64,000 nucleotides of DNA, from NCBI GenBank assembly GCA_026168455.1, contig CM047427.1, positions 87,822,670 to 87,886,669 on the forward strand, in the 5' to 3' direction. How positions within the stretch are numbered: position 1 is the stretch's first letter; every line of letters starts with the position of its first letter. The notes beneath the pieces are model-generated. The model saw only the letters and a list, made by a program, of their open reading frames with translations, searched no databases and was not told the DNA's origin. Of the stretch, positions 11,300 to 25,078 are shown piece after piece. The stretch comes from Theocolax elegans (Eukaryota; Arthropoda; Insecta; Hymenoptera; Cerocephalidae). The position numbers and the translations under genes are program-made.

Positions 11300-14200
11300 C
11301 CTCATTTTAAGGACTAGTGGCTTAATACGTCCAAAGAACTTGGTCGACTCTTCAGTATATTAAACTTCCTATATTTTGGTTGAAAGATATCGATTTCTTA
11401 TTTTCATTCATTTTGCTTAGTCAATATGCATCTACTGAAGAAACAGTCCAAACGTTCTCTTAATCGTATCACAAGAAATAATATTTCATTAAGCGAATAA
11501 ACTTTATTATAAATTAATAATATAAACCTACGAATTATTTACTTGTGTTTCAATTAAATATTTTGGCCAATATATATGCAAAAGAGATTTTAGCTTTGTT
11601 AACAGAGTACTAAACCCAATTTTATTATTTTTAAAATGCCTTACAGAAAATTTTTCTACATTTCGAAATCAACCGCAAACTGTGCAAGTATGTTTCCAAA
11701 AATAATGAATTAATACTTCAGGATGAAGAGGAATGAACTCTTGGAATTATATAAATGAGTCTAGAACTCTTTTAAACTTTTGTAATGATTTATCTGTATA
11801 GTTTATTGTAACGAATTCCTATTATTTATACATTTAATTATTATTATTATCCTTCGTATAAAAAGGATACAATTTTTTTTGTAAAAGATTTAGCGAATAT
11901 CAGTAGATTTAACCAAGATCTTATTGTAACTTATAGTTAGTCCCTTAAAGCGGTTTTCAATTTTATGTTATTATCTTGGCTTCTGATCTTACTATTAACT
12001 TAAGCGGATACAAGAGGTTTTACGGGTTTAACCTACAACATCCTAGATTCTTTTATCCCACAGTCAAGATGATATACTTTATTTTTTATTTTATAAGTTT
12101 AAATAAGTATAGTAAATAAGTCTACTAAATTATGGCCGATAGAACTCGAGGAAGAACATTGTTCAATATTTCAGTGATCGGAAAAAGTCTTTACTAAAAT
12201 TCTCTCTAGAAGATTTGCATCGATCATTAATTTCAATCTCAATAATTCTTTATCTCTCTTAATTTAGTATGCAAACATATCATTACACCTCCTGTCGTGC
12301 ATTACTGAAACAATGGAACCAACTGTACGGTGGATCAAATTGAACTTATGCAATGTAAGCTATATCGTGCACAACGTGGTTTTTATGGAACTTTTTGCGC
12401 ATCCGGCGTGAAAATACGGAAAAGTCATTGAAGTGTTATGCATCTATATATATTAATATATATGTATATACCCTTTCCTTCTCGTGATTTGTCCTATTAC
12501 ATCCGTGCAATTAGCATGCGCATTCATCAAAGTCCCCTCCTACAACGAAGGAAAAAAAAGAACGGAATCATGTACCTGCTCAGGTGGGAAAAACGGTGCC
12601 GTTTGCGATTCCTTAATGACCACGATTACAATGCAGCCTTGGTAAAAGCGAGCGAGAAGATTTATTCGCCTATTGTCGATAGCTTACGACAAATTAAAAA
12701 AAAAGGCAGAGAAAAAATGATTGGTAGTATGTGTATGACAAAGTTTTATTGTTGCGTATCTAGAAACGAGATCTTATAAAGAACGTTTTTTTATCGGGGG
12801 AGTGATCATTTATAATGAAAGTTCGTGACAGTGACTTTTTTTCTAATTATGTGACACTCGTCTTTTTTTGATAGATACGATTTTTAATCGTATTGGACAA
12901 TTTGTTTGTAAGATATTTTCGTTTGGGCGTATGAATGTAAATTTTGATGTATTGGATATTATATTAAATTTTCGTGTTACTTTTTAAATTGTTGGTATAC
13001 ATATAAAAAGATTTAGATGGGGTTCGTAGGGAAAATAAAAATATATTGTGAGGTATTTTATATTTTAAAAGAAATATAAAGACAAAATTGACGTGACTTT
13101 TCAATATACAATTTTTCTCGATATGAAATTCTATAGCGAGTTATCAAAAATCAGAAAATAACTTTAGTATTGTAAAGAAAATGATAAATTGGAAGAATGT
13201 GTATATTACATCATTTAGTAAGTATAAACTGATTTAAATAAGCATCTTTAATCTTCAATAGAAAATTTAATGATTTTGATAAAATTTGAATAGATTTTTT
13301 AAAAAAAGTTTTACTTGAATTACATTTGATATCTGTAACTGTAGAAAATAAATGTTGGTTACAAACGGACACAATTTGTATCTGACAAACTCTTGCGGTT
13401 ACTCCAAATTTAAAAATATAAAGGTTCCAAAGATATTCTCAGTAATTTTACTTTTATTTAAAAAAATATATTAATAGCACAAAATGTTTCACTTTTTTAA
13501 ATTTATTAACCTTAATTGTATATAGAATGTTAAAAGTTACATAATGCGTTCGAAAACGTAAAAGATAATCCTTCTTACCCAAGTGAAACGATGAAATTTA
13601 AACTTGCGGATTCAACCCGAAAAACATGTATCACTATATCAAAATTTATGACTCCGTAAAATCGTCACTTAAGCTTTTATAAGATCGATCTCGAGCATGA
13701 AATGCCGCATACATGACATGTATATATATACACGCTAGTGCATGGATATATATCCAAGTAAAATGGGCTTCGCTCTGTATTCAATTGCATACTCAATCGA
13801 AGCGCACGGAATAATGACAAAAGGGCGTTATATATCCTATCCAAGAGGGCTTGTTTACCATCCATTTTCATTCCTTTTTTGAAATGTGAGTCACATCAAT
13901 GCGGCTTTTTCCATAAATATTTATGTATCGCAAATATTTTCAACCTAGGTAAAAATCCTTCTTATTCCTTTTTTGCTCATTTGGGTAAACTGTAGAAAAT
14001 TGTGCTTTTAATTGTACGTATACACGCAACATCAACAACAACAACACTGTAGCACCTATATATTTCGACGCGTGCGCGGTGCGCTTTTCGTGTTATATAC
14101 CTAGTGCGATGATTGAATTTTACGTGAAAATTTTCTCACCCGGTTTTCCTTCCTTCAACGGTATAAGTATGTGCTACGCGATCTAGAGAGTATCGAAACG

Positions 14201-14779
14201 TCGATTTTAGATTCTCATGGAAATAAGTTTTTTTTTTATTGGGCGAGAGACATTTAATCGTAGAAACATTTGTAATAACATTCCAATTTTATACAATCAA
14301 TGTACTATTTCAGATGAATAATATTTATTTACGATTGCAGTTTACGTTACAAAAGGGTATAAGATTATTTACGAATTAAACTTTACAAATTATCTTCAGC
14401 ATTATTATATACAATATTACACAAAATTAATTATAAATAATAATAAAGCTCAACGTATAACGTATTTCAATTACAATGAAATATAATTTATCTTTAACGA
14501 GCACCCATATTCTGTATCGAAACATAACCGAAAAAAAAGGAAATTCAACTCGTATCGCATACATACGGGCTAAAGTATCTGCACCGAAGCGAAAAAATAA
14601 AAAGCACTAAACCATTAAACGATAAACAAATTCAACTTTATCCTAAAACACACGTGCAGGGCATTTGAGTTTATAAAAAAACCGAGAAAAGAAAGCGACT
14701 CTCAAACTAAACGCTTCCCCGATCGAAATGTTTACTTAAAATACGTCAAAAAAATAATAAAAAAAGAGCATGGGCGAAT
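11300..14779. other. AT-rich non-coding stretch
   Basis: Long A/T-dominated stretch. The 113-codon frame at 12438-12779 (+) has no domain, signal or convincing splice context, and its start lies in a TATATA tract, so it is left uncalled. A small CG-containing spot (CGACGCGTGCGCGGTGCGC) lies near 14068-14086. Confidence 0.5.
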
Positions 14780-14940
14780 CTTCGGCAGCGACAGCGCAGA
14801 ACAACGTCGAAATGAACTTGTCTACGCGTGGGAGCGCGAACGCGCGTTTTAATTAAATTTTCGCAAGCGCGCCACGTGCACCAGAACGCGCGTAATAATG
14901 CACGCGCTGAGTTTCCGGATATGCGCCCATCTCGTTTGAA
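14780..14940. other. CpG-rich patch
   Basis: Dense CG content (CTACGCGTGGGAGCGCGAAC, AAGCGCGCCACGTGCACC, AACGCGCG) within AT-rich flanks, including one CACGTG E-box near 14872. A minus-strand frame crosses it (15030-14746), but its translation shows no known family. Confidence 0.4.
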
Positions 14941-17900
14941 ATCCATGGTGTGCTCTAACGCGTTATAATTTTTTTTTTCACTTTTTAGATGGGAGTACTC
15001 TTTAGGTGTATCTGGTGCATGTGGTTGCATGAATGCTCCCTCATGAATAGAAGCGACAGGTGATGAGAAGAGAATATTTGATTGACCTTTTGTAAAATCT
15101 TGCTGACTGGATTATGTGCATAGAATAAACAGTATAATATGGAAAAGGATTTTATAATTAACTAGTTAAAAGTGAAGAGAAATTTCGTTTTTCGTTTGCA
15201 CGTTATTTTCTTTTTATTTTTAACGCAAAATAAGTTATTTAATTTTTTTAATTTTCTTATCCGTGAAATATAAAAATTGTAAATTTCTAGAGAGGTTATT
15301 AGCATATTTTAGAAGAGATTATAAAAACAAGGAAATTGGAGAATTTTTAATTTTGACGAGATTTCATTAAATTTTTTACTTAACAGTATCCCTATAAGTA
15401 ATCGGATACTTAGGAGGGGAAATATAATCTTACCCTGCATTCCAATAAAATTATTAAAAACAAAATTTTGCAACTTTCCTAGTTATGTCTCAGAGGTATG
15501 AACGCTAAGTATGTCGAAAGAAATCTGGTCGTAAATTTGACTACGGCAACTTTTCTAAACTTTTGTCAGGCATTATCCTGAATTTAAAAGTACAATTTGT
15601 CCATTTGAATTTTTTATAAAATAAGACTTTTTTTCTTTTAGTAAATTATAAAGTGAATTCTTATGGTTATCATGTTTCAATTTTAATTTTACAATGAAAT
15701 TCCTAATGTTAATCGTAAAAAGTGGTGTTATATAATGTATTACTAAATTAATTTAAAAAAAGGATAAAAAGTTAAAGTATTGAATAGAATAAATATATTT
15801 TCCTTGACCCTAAAAACGAAGATCCCTTTTCAAAGAAATAGCTAAAGTCGCGACACCCGAAAAACGATAGCGATTTACAAGATCGTATTTTTACGATACA
15901 GTAACCGGGATTACCGTATACCCTCTTCTACGTTTTTGTGCGACTTAAAAAAAATATAAGAAAAAAACAAGAGTCGTGACAAAAAAATGGTCCATATAGC
16001 GAATTTCGGTAAAAGGTATACCGTCGGTACTTCTTAACGTACTGAATAAAGAATCTACTGATCGCGCGACTTCTCTTTTATTTCATCCCTTATCTCCTTC
16101 GCGTCTTTGATCCATCTGAAATGCCAGCTTTACGAATCGTTAAACATGCCCCGGGCAGAGAGGTTGCGGCTGAAACTGACGCGTACTTTTATTCACCCAG
16201 TGACTCTTGTTAAAGTGGGCATTAAACTAAGAAAAAACTCGGAGCGACGAATTCCTTCTTGACTTAACATAATGTACCTAACGCTGCTATATATGTATAT
16301 ATATATAAAAATATAACCGAGCCGAGTAAAGTGTTGCTTGGCGTTTTTAGCAATCTTCTTGTTGTTACCTCGAATTTTACCTTTAAAAAACATTGTGGTG
16401 AGAGTTTGTTGAAAAGTCGAGAAAATGCGAATCAAGACAGTGTTTTACTCAAATATACCATGAATGTACCAACATTCTTTTTCTTTAGCTACTTGGAAAT
16501 ACTCTTAATAATTTTTTTATTGATCCAATTACGTGACTATCATTTACAAACTAAAACACGCTTTTCACACGGTTTACTAATAGATTTTTACAATGTAAAT
16601 GAAACTTAATTTGATCTAACAACAATTTACATTTATAATGATTTTTGATCTCATAAAGATTCAAATAATTGTTTAACATAATTTCATTTTGACGTATTAG
16701 TAAATTAGTAAATCTTGTTGCCAATCACATTTTACAATTTTTTTACAGTTACATCGAACATATATATTGTATAATTATTCTATTCAAATTACATTGAATT
16801 GTAAACTTTATATTTCTCAGCATTGCATAAGCATTATTGATAAACTAAAAATATCACGTATGTATTTATTAAAGAAATTTATTATTGTGTATGACTTTTA
16901 TAATACGTCTGAACGTTTGCTAATCAATTGTAAATCTAATTAAAATAAATATAGAATATTCCTGATGTCTATCAATGATTATCTTATCAAATAAAATATT
17001 TAGCAATTTAAGTGGTTAATTATAATCGTTTACAGATAAATTTGTCTAAATTAATCAATAAAAATTATATTTTCAAGAATAATTTATATCGTAATTTTAC
17101 TGCACTGTTTTAAATAACCGCTTCAGGAAATAGAATAAATATTCTGTTTCAAAAACAAATTTAGGTCGAGAATATTTATAACGTATTAATAATTTAATTT
17201 AACAATATTACGAACACGTGTAAAACAAGGAAATTATAGAAAATAATAAAAATTAAAATATCGTAAAACTGAACCCTTGATATCTAAGACATAAAAGTTG
17301 CGTACTTTGAAAACTTTAATGTTTCAAAATAGAATTTGACATTGATCGTCGAAATCGGAGCTTTTCAATCGCTTTGTCTCGAGCCATATTGGAATTCTGG
17401 TTTTCATTGAATCGGAAAAACTTTTTTTTTAAATTTTGTTCCTTCGTCCGTTTAAGCCGTTTGATCTTGATCGGGTTTGCGCTATACCTTTGTACCGTTC
17501 TACCGCAAGTTCTCGATTCACCTTTTGTACGCAGTGACAGATTACTCGCGTAGGTGCCAGATAAAAGAGCTTAATTTACATTGAAACCAATAAAAAGAAA
17601 GAGAAATCTTCTTCAAGGATTTAAATTATACTCTTTAAATTATGCGACTCAGCAAATAATCATAAAAATGTTACCCGCCAAATCTGTAAGAGGATACAAT
17701 CTACTTTTACTTTCACAGAATATAACGAAAAAAGATGCCTTATTCTAAAGATCCGAATGCATTTAAAAAGAAAGTATGTATTTATATATATATGTAGGTA
17801 AAAACACTTTCAAATGTTGAATTTTAACAAGTAAAATCGAGGGTAAAATACCTCGCGTTTCAAACAGTTTCCTCCCCTTTCATCAAATTACGAATTTATC

Positions 17901-18955
17901 TCAACTACAAGTTTAGCGCGATAAACTGAAACCGTTTCGATATATACCAGATACGCCCAACTAACTTTGACGCACTTTCACCATTAAAACTTTAAATTTT
18001 GCTTACCCCTAGAAAATACACAGGTATGTACGTGCGCCTATAGTCGAAACTAAAAACGCCTCTTTCATTAAAGAAAAAGTAATTACCTAAATGTCGCCTT
18101 TTCTCTCAAGTTAAATACAAGATAATTCGAAGAAAATTTGTTGATATTAAATAAGATAAATTACTTTATTTTTCTTTGCAAAGAAGAGAAATGCTTTAAT
18201 TACACTTTACCCAGAAGCTTGGACCGTTCGATTTCGAAGTTCTTCACTTGCAGTTAATTATTGATCGATTTCTATTATCTAAAATATAATTAACTATTTA
18301 AATGAAATTAAATTAGTTAGCAACACAATTTGCATATGTAATTTTTTACATTTCATAAAAATCACCCTTAGTTTATATATATACAGGATAAAATATTATT
18401 ACTTATAAAACGACTTTTAAAATAAGTGCTTTTAGTGACTGTAGATTATCAAAGTCGATTTAGCGACGTATAATCTGCGTGAAAGGGAAAATGATCGATA
18501 CACTTCATATTTGTATGTAGCTTATCGTTAGCTCCATTTATACAAGTAATGACTAATGAAATGTCAATATTGTGCGTTATGGTATTTATTTAAAGAAAAT
18601 AGTTAGTAAAAATTTAAATTCTTTTAATTTTTCCACTTTTTAAAACTAATTAAATTTTGTAAAAACCTGTTGTAAATCGACTTAAAAAAGAAGGTTTATA
18701 TTTTCTCTGTGCTACCGACTGTCTTGTTAATTAAAAGTATGTAGAGCGAACTAGAAAATTTATTTTAAAAATATATGTTTTTCATTTATATGAAGCTAGC
18801 TAAGAGAAAGGTATTAGCCAAATGAATCAAAGTAAGAAAGGTATTTTCGAAATACAATCTAACATCAGGTTGTAAAATAGATAAAGAACGATAAAAAACA
18901 CCATTAATTTCGAGAATAAAAAAGGTATCGATATTTAGTACTATTTGTACTTGTA
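14941..18955. other. AT-rich non-coding stretch
   Basis: About 4 kb without supported genes. Overlapping short frames at 16193-16609 on opposite strands cross a TA tract and have no recognisable features. Confidence 0.55.
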
Positions 18956-19425
18956 CAAAATCCGGTGGAGCCACTATAAAACGCTTCCGATTTAGAAGAT
19001 CGATACATCAGACTAATCAAACCCGACCGAGTGATCGGAAGATGAAGTGAGACCGAGTTTCTCCGAATGTCACTCATCTAGTCAGGCAATTTATCGATGT
19101 GTACATATATCGATGTATACATGTATATAGGCCCGTATAGAGCTTTGAAATTTTACCGAGGGCATGAAACGCGCATTCCATCAGAATTACCAGAGGGGTA
19201 CCGATACTCTCTTGGTCGGTACACACCTACGTATTTCGCACCATTCGCAAGCCTCACGTACGTATATACTCATTTATATATAGGTATACTGCATACATGA
19301 ACGTCAAGACCTCTTGGGAATTTTCTCTACTGTTTCTCTATCTTCTTACAAGCAGAGCAGCCTCCGGGATTCCCGAGAGTGTCGGGCCTTCCTAAGTGAA
19401 TGAAAAACCTCTATATGGTTGAACC
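18956..19425. promoter_or_regulatory. GC-richer patch with paired TATCGATGT and a KpnI-type dyad
   Basis: TATCGATGT occurs twice, 16 bp apart (19092-19100 and 19108-19116), as a near-tandem unit each followed by GTACAT or ATACAT. An inverted repeat GTACCGA/TCGGTAC spans 19198-19222 with an 11-nt loop. TATCGAT resembles the DREF core, but the full TATCGATA is not present. The motifs are seen; a regulatory role is a guess. Confidence 0.25.
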
Positions 19426-19458
19426 TCGAGAATGTCTTTTCTCAATTTACACTCCTGA

Positions 19459-19503
19459 TGTTGTTGTTGTTGTTGTTATAGTAGTAGTAGTAGTAGTAGT
19501 AGA
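19459..19503. repeat. (GTT)n-(TAG)n compound microsatellite
   Basis: About six GTT units run directly into about eight TAG units. Confidence 0.94.
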
Positions 19504-21230
19504 GACTATCACGTCGAAAGCAGTTTGTTTACGTTGAATAAAAATAATATATACTCGCGTCTTGCAAAACTACTTTTTACCTTGATTATAGGTTTAGTTA
19601 AATTGAAGAGTTCAAACTACATTATCAACGATTTTCAAAGATAAATTTAAAGAACATGTACATCGAACTTTAATATATGTAAATATGTTAGATCGAAAGT
19701 TACATACACATCTCATGAAATGTCTTCATGAATTTACTCAAGCAAATAAAAGTAATATTGCAACCTTTTTGAAATTGTGCGTCATCTATCTTGGCAATGA
19801 GTTAATAATGGGTGTGTGAGAAAACACATATAGAGAATATGTACACAGAATCTTATATATAAATTATTTCTTACTTTTCCGAACGGAACGAAACAAAATA
19901 ACTATTGATAATTCATTTGAAATACGTTCGTATATTTGCTTTTCGAAAATTCAATACGTTCATTGAATTTATGTAGGTCATGTTTACACAAATAAATCTC
20001 CTATATCAGTGTTTCCTTATATTTTGCAATATAACTAGAAAAATAATAATAATTTTTAAAATAATAATTATTTTAACGTACCTTTATAATTTATTGTTTT
20101 ATTTATACGTATTTTTCAATCCATGGTGATTAATGAGATAATATTGTATTTATATCTAGATAATTGAGTAATACCTTTTTTTCTTATAAACACCAAACTA
20201 CAAGTTTGTTTATTTAAGTTTGTTATAGCTAGGACCAAAAACGAATTGAAATAATCTTCATAATTGAAAAAACCCGCTGCCAATTAATTGACATGTAGCT
20301 TCCTTAAATTAACAGTCGATCCTATATGTAACATATTACTCAAATATAGTATTATTTATGCATGTGACATAAAAAATTTAGATGATACCAATTAAAAATA
20401 TAAAACATTGTCTTTTTTTGCTTCTCTTTGGATATAATAAAAACATTTTCTTGCAAAAGTTCCACATTAGATCACTTTAAAAGTAAACAAAATTTTAATA
20501 AAAATTACATTTTAGATTATAATTTTTTTTCAAAAAGATTATTTTTACAGCATAATTCTATTATTATGTTCTATTTCCACGATTTTTTTCAACATATTTG
20601 ATTAATTATTTTCAGAGATATGAGCAATCTAACATTTTGCACAAAAAATACAATGCTTAATACCTTAGGTAATTATAGATATTTTGAGCTGAAATGCAAT
20701 AGGGATCGACAATACCAAAATAATTATCCTTTCCCAAAATTTCAAGTGGATTGAATATATGTTTTTTATTCCTGAAAACGTTCGACATAAAAATCCCAAT
20801 TTTTTCACATTTCAATTTTTTTAATCAAAACTAATCAATATAATTACTTCAAATTTTTACAGCTTTTCGACCATTAGAAGATAATTCATCATAAATTTTT
20901 CGGCACATTTAATTGACTAATTTTCTAAAAATAAAATATTTAATAAAAGATCATTTAAAAAATCAAAAAACTAAGAGATAATTTGTGAATTCAAAATCGA
21001 GCAGATAGATTTTTTTATTCTCTATAAAGTACATTTAGTCCAAGTACAAAGAATTATTATTATTATCGCAAAATTAAAAAAAAATTAATTTTTCAAAAAT
21101 TGAAAATTGTTTTAAAAAAACTATTTGGAGAAAAAAGAACCAATGTCTTTTGCGGAATTCGGAAAATAAAAAGCAAACTATACACGCAAGCTGGGCGATA
21201 ATGACCGAGTAGTTTCGAAAATACGACGGT
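19504..21230. other. AT-rich non-coding stretch
   Basis: Strongly A/T-rich with many poly-T and poly-A runs. I see no gene, RNA or element ends. Confidence 0.6.
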
Positions 21231-21282
21231 ATACATACACACATACACACACATACACACACGCACCACACATATATATATA
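21231..21282. repeat. Imperfect (CA)n microsatellite ending in (TA)n
   Basis: ATACACAC-type units followed by CACATATATATATA. The cysteine/valine-rich minus-strand frames here are translations of this repeat. Confidence 0.9.
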
Positions 21283-21900
21283 AATGTCCATACGGACACT
21301 TTCCAAAAACACGTGATTTCTACTCCTAACATGTTAAAACATACTTATAACATGTTTTAAGCTTACTTATTAAAATGTTTTAATTTAAATTTTACTTACA
21401 AAGCTTTCTCTATGAGGAAGCAAAAAAGGTTAATGATTAATTTTTATTTGTTTACGATATAAATGAAAATAATTTATTATTTAGCATACGACACGGTTAG
21501 TTGTTTCGATTGTTTGTACAATTTTATGTATGTAATTAAGCTTTAAGACCTATAAATCATAAATCGAATATTACAAGGTATAACGTGCAAATTATTCATA
21601 GCGTATAATGGGTTAATACCTAGCGAGAAAATAGAAGATGCACGATCTAATATTACAATGGTTGCACTATCTCGAATCATAGGTTAATACACGAATTACA
21701 AAAGGAAACTTCGACTACAGATACTTTGAGAAAAATTCGATCCATCACGATCAAACAACGAAATGATAAAACTTTGTAATGAACCTAACGAAACTCGAGT
21801 AATCGTATAGCAGGTGTTAAGGAAAAACAAAGCACTCGGTTAAATTCCCAGTCGTCAATATCTTTATCTCGAAAATCCAGTCGCAAGGAGAAATTTTGAA
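21283..21900. other. AT-rich non-coding stretch
   Basis: It contains only a small stem TTAAAACAT/ATGTTTTAA (21334-21342 and 21352-21360). Nothing else is recognisable. Confidence 0.5.
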
Positions 21901-22260
21901 AAAGCTCGAGTAGGGAGTTTGGGTATATCCAACCGCAGACACCATCACTCACCAAGAACCTCAATCCCCCTCTCAATTTGTCTCCGGAGCGCGTTTCGAA
22001 TCGGTCCTGGCGACTACCAGATATTCACGAGAAATACATACTTATATATATATGTCTATAGAGAAGTCGGAGACACTCGTGGAATTTCGTCGAAAGTTGC
22101 GCAGACCGCGAAATTCCACGTTCCAGGATGTCAAAGGATAACGTGGGCACTTAAGATTAGGCACAAGGCTTAAAACCTACAGATGTACGTGACTTTTATT
22201 ACCTCAAGCGAAGAAATGGGTTGACCTTAACACACACACACACACAGCCACGCGTACGCC
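21901..22260. other. GC-richer patch containing a perfect 12-bp hairpin and a (CA)n
   Basis: CGTGGAATTTCG at 22078-22089 is perfectly complementary to CGAAATTCCACG at 22109-22120, with a 19-nt loop. A (CA)n lies at 22230-22246. An 84-codon frame (21919-22173, +) crosses the hairpin and has no known domain. The stem is too short for a canonical pre-microRNA on its own. Confidence 0.4.
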
Positions 22261-22884
22261 TGTAAAACCAGCTGGTATATTGGAGGGGCTGTTACTTTTC
22301 GGGAGGATTAGGGATCGCTTTTATTTCTATTTTTTCGAATACCTGGATTTGTAGAGTAGGTACAGAATAGTCCTTAGTTTACTAAATTTTCATCGAGTGG
22401 TTTTAATGCTGGACTATATTTACAGAAATTGAGAGGGAGAGAGTTTACTCGGTAAACCGAATTAACGTTTCCAAGTTTTAATATATATACTTTACGATAG
22501 TCGACGAGTAGTTCTCTCTATTTAAAGGAAAGTAACTGAGGTTTTTTATGTACACTGTTTAATAGTCGTTTCATTTATTTAAGTGAAATTTCCCGAGTTT
22601 ACAGCGTCGAATAATATAATTAAAGAAAAGAAATAAAATTACTTAACAAAGGTATTTGGTGCGTTATGATTAGATCGGAATATTGTTTAAAAGGGATTAT
22701 TATATTTAATGATAGGTATATATCTTACCCCGCTTTACGTCTCGCCACGTGTTCGTGATTTCGACGAATCTGCTCGCAGGCCCGTTTTTCCTCGTGCTAC
22801 CGCAATTTATTCATTCACATGGCTTTTTTCCCCGCGGTTTTTTCTCCTTTTTCTCCTACACCTGGAATCATAATGAAAAAAATT
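22261..22884. other. Non-coding stretch before the first large duplication
   Basis: Mixed AT-rich DNA; a small CpG-containing spot lies near 22736-22850. No supported gene. Confidence 0.5.
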
Positions 22885-25077
22885 TATATTTACCATAATT
22901 TTATTACAATATTTATGAATTATTTTTTCGTAAAATAAAATCACATGCGCGTATAGTAATAAGTGTTGCAGAATTTAATATTTTATCTTCCACGGGAAAA
23001 ATAAAATAATTAAGATAATATACATTTGCAATCTGGTTCGCACGTTTTATTATATTTTTCAATATGTATAATATTTTGAAATACAAATTAATGATTTATA
23101 TCGTGCGATTAAAAATGTTTCAGTCGAAACTCCGGACATCAAAGATAAATACGCGTATAGAATATTCTATTCAAAATTAATTAGATCGATATGGTTTTCA
23201 CAAATATAGCTTTATAAGAAAAATTAAAAAGTAAATACACATATTTATTCAACGTTATTTTCTTTATATAAATAAATTTAAATACATACGTCTAACAGTT
23301 AGAGAATCATTCGAATTATCGACTAATAAATCCTGACAGAAAACTAGGTTATAAATCTTAATGATCAAAAGAATATTGACTAAAATGTGTTATAAAAATT
23401 GATGACGAATGAAATTTTGCACAATATAATATGAATTAGATAATATTTTTTGCCGACATTAACTATTATATTATTTAGATTTAATAATACTAAACTGAAC
23501 TGAATATTTTCACTGGATTTCAATAAATTTCTTACAAATTTGAAATTTACCAATAATGTAATTTTTCTAGGATTAGCTGCTAGATATGTTATACATATGC
23601 AGAAATTAATGCATGAAACTTATTACATTTAACACGCTAATTAGATTATAGATAGTTTAAAAATTCAAGACTATAAAAATCCCATATCCAATATCCAATA
23701 TAAAATAAATTAAAATATAAATATTAATAAATAAAGATGTTTGAATAAAAAAAAGTATATAGTATATAGAGACCGCACATAGTTACAAGTGATATTAGGG
23801 GAACGTCACGGGCTCTTGATCGCGCATTCAAATCGCAAGGAGCGGAACATGTTAATGCGACCTGGCACTAGACCTAGTCTAGGTACGTGTGCACGTAGAT
23901 GTGCGGGCGTGTCTGTGTAGTGGTATAGTAGTAGCGCACGTGTAAGTAACGCGCGAACGATCTAACCAGTCGTACGCACATGTCGCGGTGGACTATACCG
24001 CGACGCATACTACGGACAATATACACACGAGATACGCAGACTCTTCACTTTGACCTACATTTCGACTCGCTGCTGCTACGTGGAAAATATTTTTGATCGT
24101 AACTTTTATGAAATGTTGAAAAGTCTTGGCAAGTTATTGCGAATTGTTTCTTTTTTCTTTTCTTTTTTTCTCCTTTCTGTAGATGTCGAAGTGAAGATTT
24201 TCGTCTAGAAATAACTGTATTAATTGTTACTGACGCGTATTTTCTACCGATTTTGTTTAAACAAACGAGGGAAATACTTTTTTTTAAATTTGACGACAAA
24301 TTTTGTATGAGAAAATCCATTAGAGGGTACGCGCGCGTAAATAAGAGTCGGTAATCCCACGATTTTGAAGTTGATTTATACATTTCAATCGCGAACGTCG
24401 AAGTGTAGAAGAGGAGAAGAAAGAGGGAAAGAAGAAAAAAAAAGTAAGGGAACGAAAAATAAGGGAGGGGTGTCGAAATTATAGATTCATCACAAAGGTT
24501 TTCTCCTCATCCCCCTTCAAGTGTGAGTTCGAAAATGAAATTGGCCGTAAATTCCACGAGTTCTTTATCTCTTAATGCAATTCCCTTTTTCCTTCCGAGG
24601 ACGGTACATAGATATTCCACGGGTACCCCAAGAGCCTCTCCGCCGACCACCCACACAATAGATAAGAAATGCTTTCTCATTTTTAAACCTACCCTCTAGT
24701 ATAACCCACTGCTTCCTTTAGATACCTTCGCTATGGAAATTCGACTCGCCGTTCCTTTTTTCGGTATATAACCGCAAGAATCGCAGTCGATTTAAAATCC
24801 GATATGTTGAACGTCAATAAGCCGGAATATTCCTATCACTCGGTATATGTACATATGTACATTCATGGCTATATATACCTTACGATTGGCTATTTCGAAT
24901 GCGTAATATTGAATAACATTTTATTCATATAAAAAAATGTATTACATTCGGTTGGCATTCGCCAAATGAATATTTTATAACGCGTTTAATAAATAAGGTT
25001 GGATCCTCATACTTGCGACTACGAATGAATAAATAATTTTTTTTTATATTATCCTGCTAAAAGTTTCGATACGAACT
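22885..25077. repeat. Large tandem duplication A, copy 1 (about 2.2 kb)
   Basis: It starts at TATATTTACC and ends at GATACGAACT; one base (25078) separates it from copy 2. From 23231 onward it matches copy 2 at an offset of 2207 with one substitution (near 24207) and one homopolymer difference. Bases 22885-23230 differ from copy 2 by many single-base indels. The content is non-coding: an AT-rich part, a CpG-rich module (about 23760-24060) and a purine-rich run (about 24407-24444). The 112-codon minus frame at 24383-24045 is not a recognised protein. Confidence 0.95.
23760..24060. promoter_or_regulatory. CpG-rich module with dyads (within duplication A, copy 1)
   Basis: It holds TACGTG-TG-CACGTA (23884-23897) and an 8-bp hairpin GTCGCGGT/ACCGCGAC with a 7-nt loop (23982-24004), in a segment with many CG dinucleotides. 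The same module recurs at +2207. Promoter or enhancer function is only inferred from composition and symmetry. Confidence 0.3.
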
Positions 25078-25078
25078 C

